Made by a program: the position numbers and the translations under genes. The notes below the pieces were generated by a model. It was given only the letters and a program-made list of their open reading frames with translations, ran no database searches and was not told the origin of the DNA. A DNA stretch of 47,403 bases from CAZWDL01 sp964632995 (GTDB lineage Bacteria; Bacteroidota; Bacteroidia; Chitinophagales; Saprospiraceae), in NCBI GenBank assembly GCA_964632995.1, contig CAZWDL010000049.1, forward strand, positions 1 to 47,403, in the 5' to 3' direction. Shown here piece by piece: positions 46,931 to 47,403 of this stretch. The first letter of the stretch is position 1; the number at the start of each line of letters is the position of its first letter.

Positions 46931-47179
46931 TTACAATTTGATCCCGGTATCGATGCCTTTCTTCTCCAATTTCTGGAGATAGGCGTAGATACCCAGCTTG
47001 TTAATCGTGCGCAGGGCGCTCATCGAAATCTTAAGCGTCACCCACTGGTCCTTTTCGGGAATATAAAAGCGCTTTTTCACCAGATTGGGAACGAAACGAC
47101 GCTTGGTCTTATGGTTAGAGTGAGAAACCGAATTTCCCGCAACCGGACGCTTCCCCGTTAGCTGACATACTTTCGACAT
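46931..47179 (-). CDS. rpmB: 50S ribosomal protein L28
   Basis: 82 residues starting MSKVCQLTGKRPVAGNSVSH. The NHKTKRRFVPNLVKKRFYIP segment and WVTLKISMSALRTINKLGIY are characteristic. One N-terminal Cys only, so no zinc ribbon. First gene of the rpmB-rpmG-DUF4295-ftsY cluster. Confidence 0.95.
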   Translation of the reverse strand: MSKVCQLTGKRPVAGNSVSHSNHKTKRRFVPNLVKKRFYIPEKDQWVTLKISMSALRTINKLGIYAYLQKLEKKGIDTGIKL

Positions 47180-47193
47180 GGTATCGATTCTTT

Positions 47194-47223
47194 TAAAGAT
47201 AAAAGTTTAAGGCATTTGACAAC
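47194..47223 (-). promoter_or_regulatory. Promoter of rpmB, overlapping a palindrome
   Basis: GTTG (47223-47220), 18 nt, TATCTTTA (47201-47194). The dyad aaagtttaagg/ccttaaacttt with an 8-10 nt loop (about 47202-47232) overlaps the upstream half. Read on the minus strand, the stem is followed by TATCTTT, so it may also terminate tRNA-Arg. Confidence 0.5.
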
Positions 47224-47251
47224 CTTAAACTTTCGTCTTGCTTTGCTTAAA

Positions 47252-47272
47252 GTAGTGACTCCGCCAGGATTC
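47252..47272. repeat. Copy of the tRNA-Arg 3' end
   Basis: The 21 bp gtagtgactccgccaggattc minus one base are identical to 47348-47368, the 3' terminal part of the tRNA-Arg gene and its flank. The copies are 96 bp apart. Between them is an imperfect palindrome (47273-47325) with a perfect core attttc-ttc-gaaaat. Confidence 0.8.
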
Positions 47273-47325
47273 CCCGACTAAGCTGCGTGACAATTTTCTT
47301 CGAAAATCTACTTCGCTAAATCGGG
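47273..47325. repeat. Imperfect palindrome between tRNA-Arg 3' end copies
   Basis: Ends cccga/tcggg and the inner hairpin attttc-ttc-gaaaat (47293-47307). Non-coding. Confidence 0.5.
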
Positions 47326-47351
47326 ATAAACTTCTCATCCTGTCTGCGTAG

Positions 47352-47403
47352 TGACTCCGCCAGGATTCGAACCTGGAACCTCCTGATCCGTAGTCAGGTG
47401 CTC
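47352..47403 (-). tRNA. tRNA-Arg (ACG), partial at window edge
   Basis: The 3' part is present: anticodon arm CCTGA-CTACGGA-TCAGG (anticodon ACG), variable loop, T-arm CCAGG-TTCGAAT-CCTGG, acceptor strand CGGAGTC and discriminator A at 47352, with no encoded CCA. The D-arm and the 5' acceptor strand lie beyond the window end. The A34 of ACG would be read as inosine. Confidence 0.9.

Overview
The window is chromosomal DNA of a Bacteroidota bacterium, most likely Saprospirales (Lewinella/Phaeodactylibacter-like); this placement is an inference. Supporting signs are a type IX secretion type B sorting domain on the first gene, DUF4136 and DUF4295 proteins, the rpmB-rpmG-DUF4295-ftsY gene order, LytTR/propeller two-component genes, promoter boxes of the Bacteroidota kind (TTTG, about 18-23 nt, TAnnTTTG), a tmRNA tag ending YAMAA, and structural RNAs without an encoded 3' CCA. 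I see no phage, plasmid, CRISPR array, rRNA or intact transposase gene.

Layout. 1-10 kb: a large secreted adhesin-like protein, an M23 lipoprotein peptidase, a stretch with two decayed genes (nuclease/transposase tail and frameshifted XRE regulator), then envelope genes (two beta-barrels, a PagL-like barrel, a PEGA lipoprotein, a DUF4136 lipoprotein, a small secreted helical protein). 10.7-16 kb: an old yellow enzyme, a 3-beta-HSD-like SDR, a family 2 glycosyltransferase, convergent miaE, and a xisH-xisI pair. 16.3-16.7 kb: ssrA (tmRNA). 17.3-21.7 kb: a 7TMR-DISM receptor, a lysine-forming saccharopine dehydrogenase-like enzyme, purC. 21.9-26 kb: two secreted proteins, DUF1080/PA14-like followed by a propeller fused to a type-1 copper domain. 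26.4-32.5 kb: gltB-gltD with a good promoter and terminator. 33-39.7 kb: PhoD-like lipoprotein, Gfo/Idh/MocA oxidoreductase, BASS transporter, small membrane protein, YegP-like protein, sulfotransferase-like protein plus class IV aminotransferase. 40-44 kb: LytTR regulator and a broken sensor kinase. 44.3-47.4 kb: BtuF-like binding protein, ftsY, DUF4295, rpmG, rpmB and a partial tRNA-Arg.

The most striking content is a dense set of small palindromic and inverted-repeat elements. A 177-bp element flanked by TTAA interrupts the histidine kinase at 41.3 kb, and removing it with one TTAA restores a 995-codon frame. A 62-bp relative lies at 39.7 kb in the opposite orientation. Two copies of a roughly 31-33 bp palindrome sit inside the 3' end of the glycosyltransferase gene, read in different frames. 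A 135-bp element with 10-bp target duplications is nested in a second repeat at 0.2 kb. Two roughly 150-170 bp ACACAGAG/CTCTGTGT elements lie in opposite orientation at 17.1 and 26.2 kb. A 98-bp run of degenerate heptamers lies at 11.9 kb. No transposase for any of them is in the window, so they are probably moved from elsewhere in the genome.

Functionally the region is mostly housekeeping and envelope biology. The adjacent sulfotransferase-like and aminotransferase genes look like a split version of a fusion annotated in plants. The DUF1080 and propeller-copper pair is a plausible secreted sugar-handling and redox module of unknown substrate.
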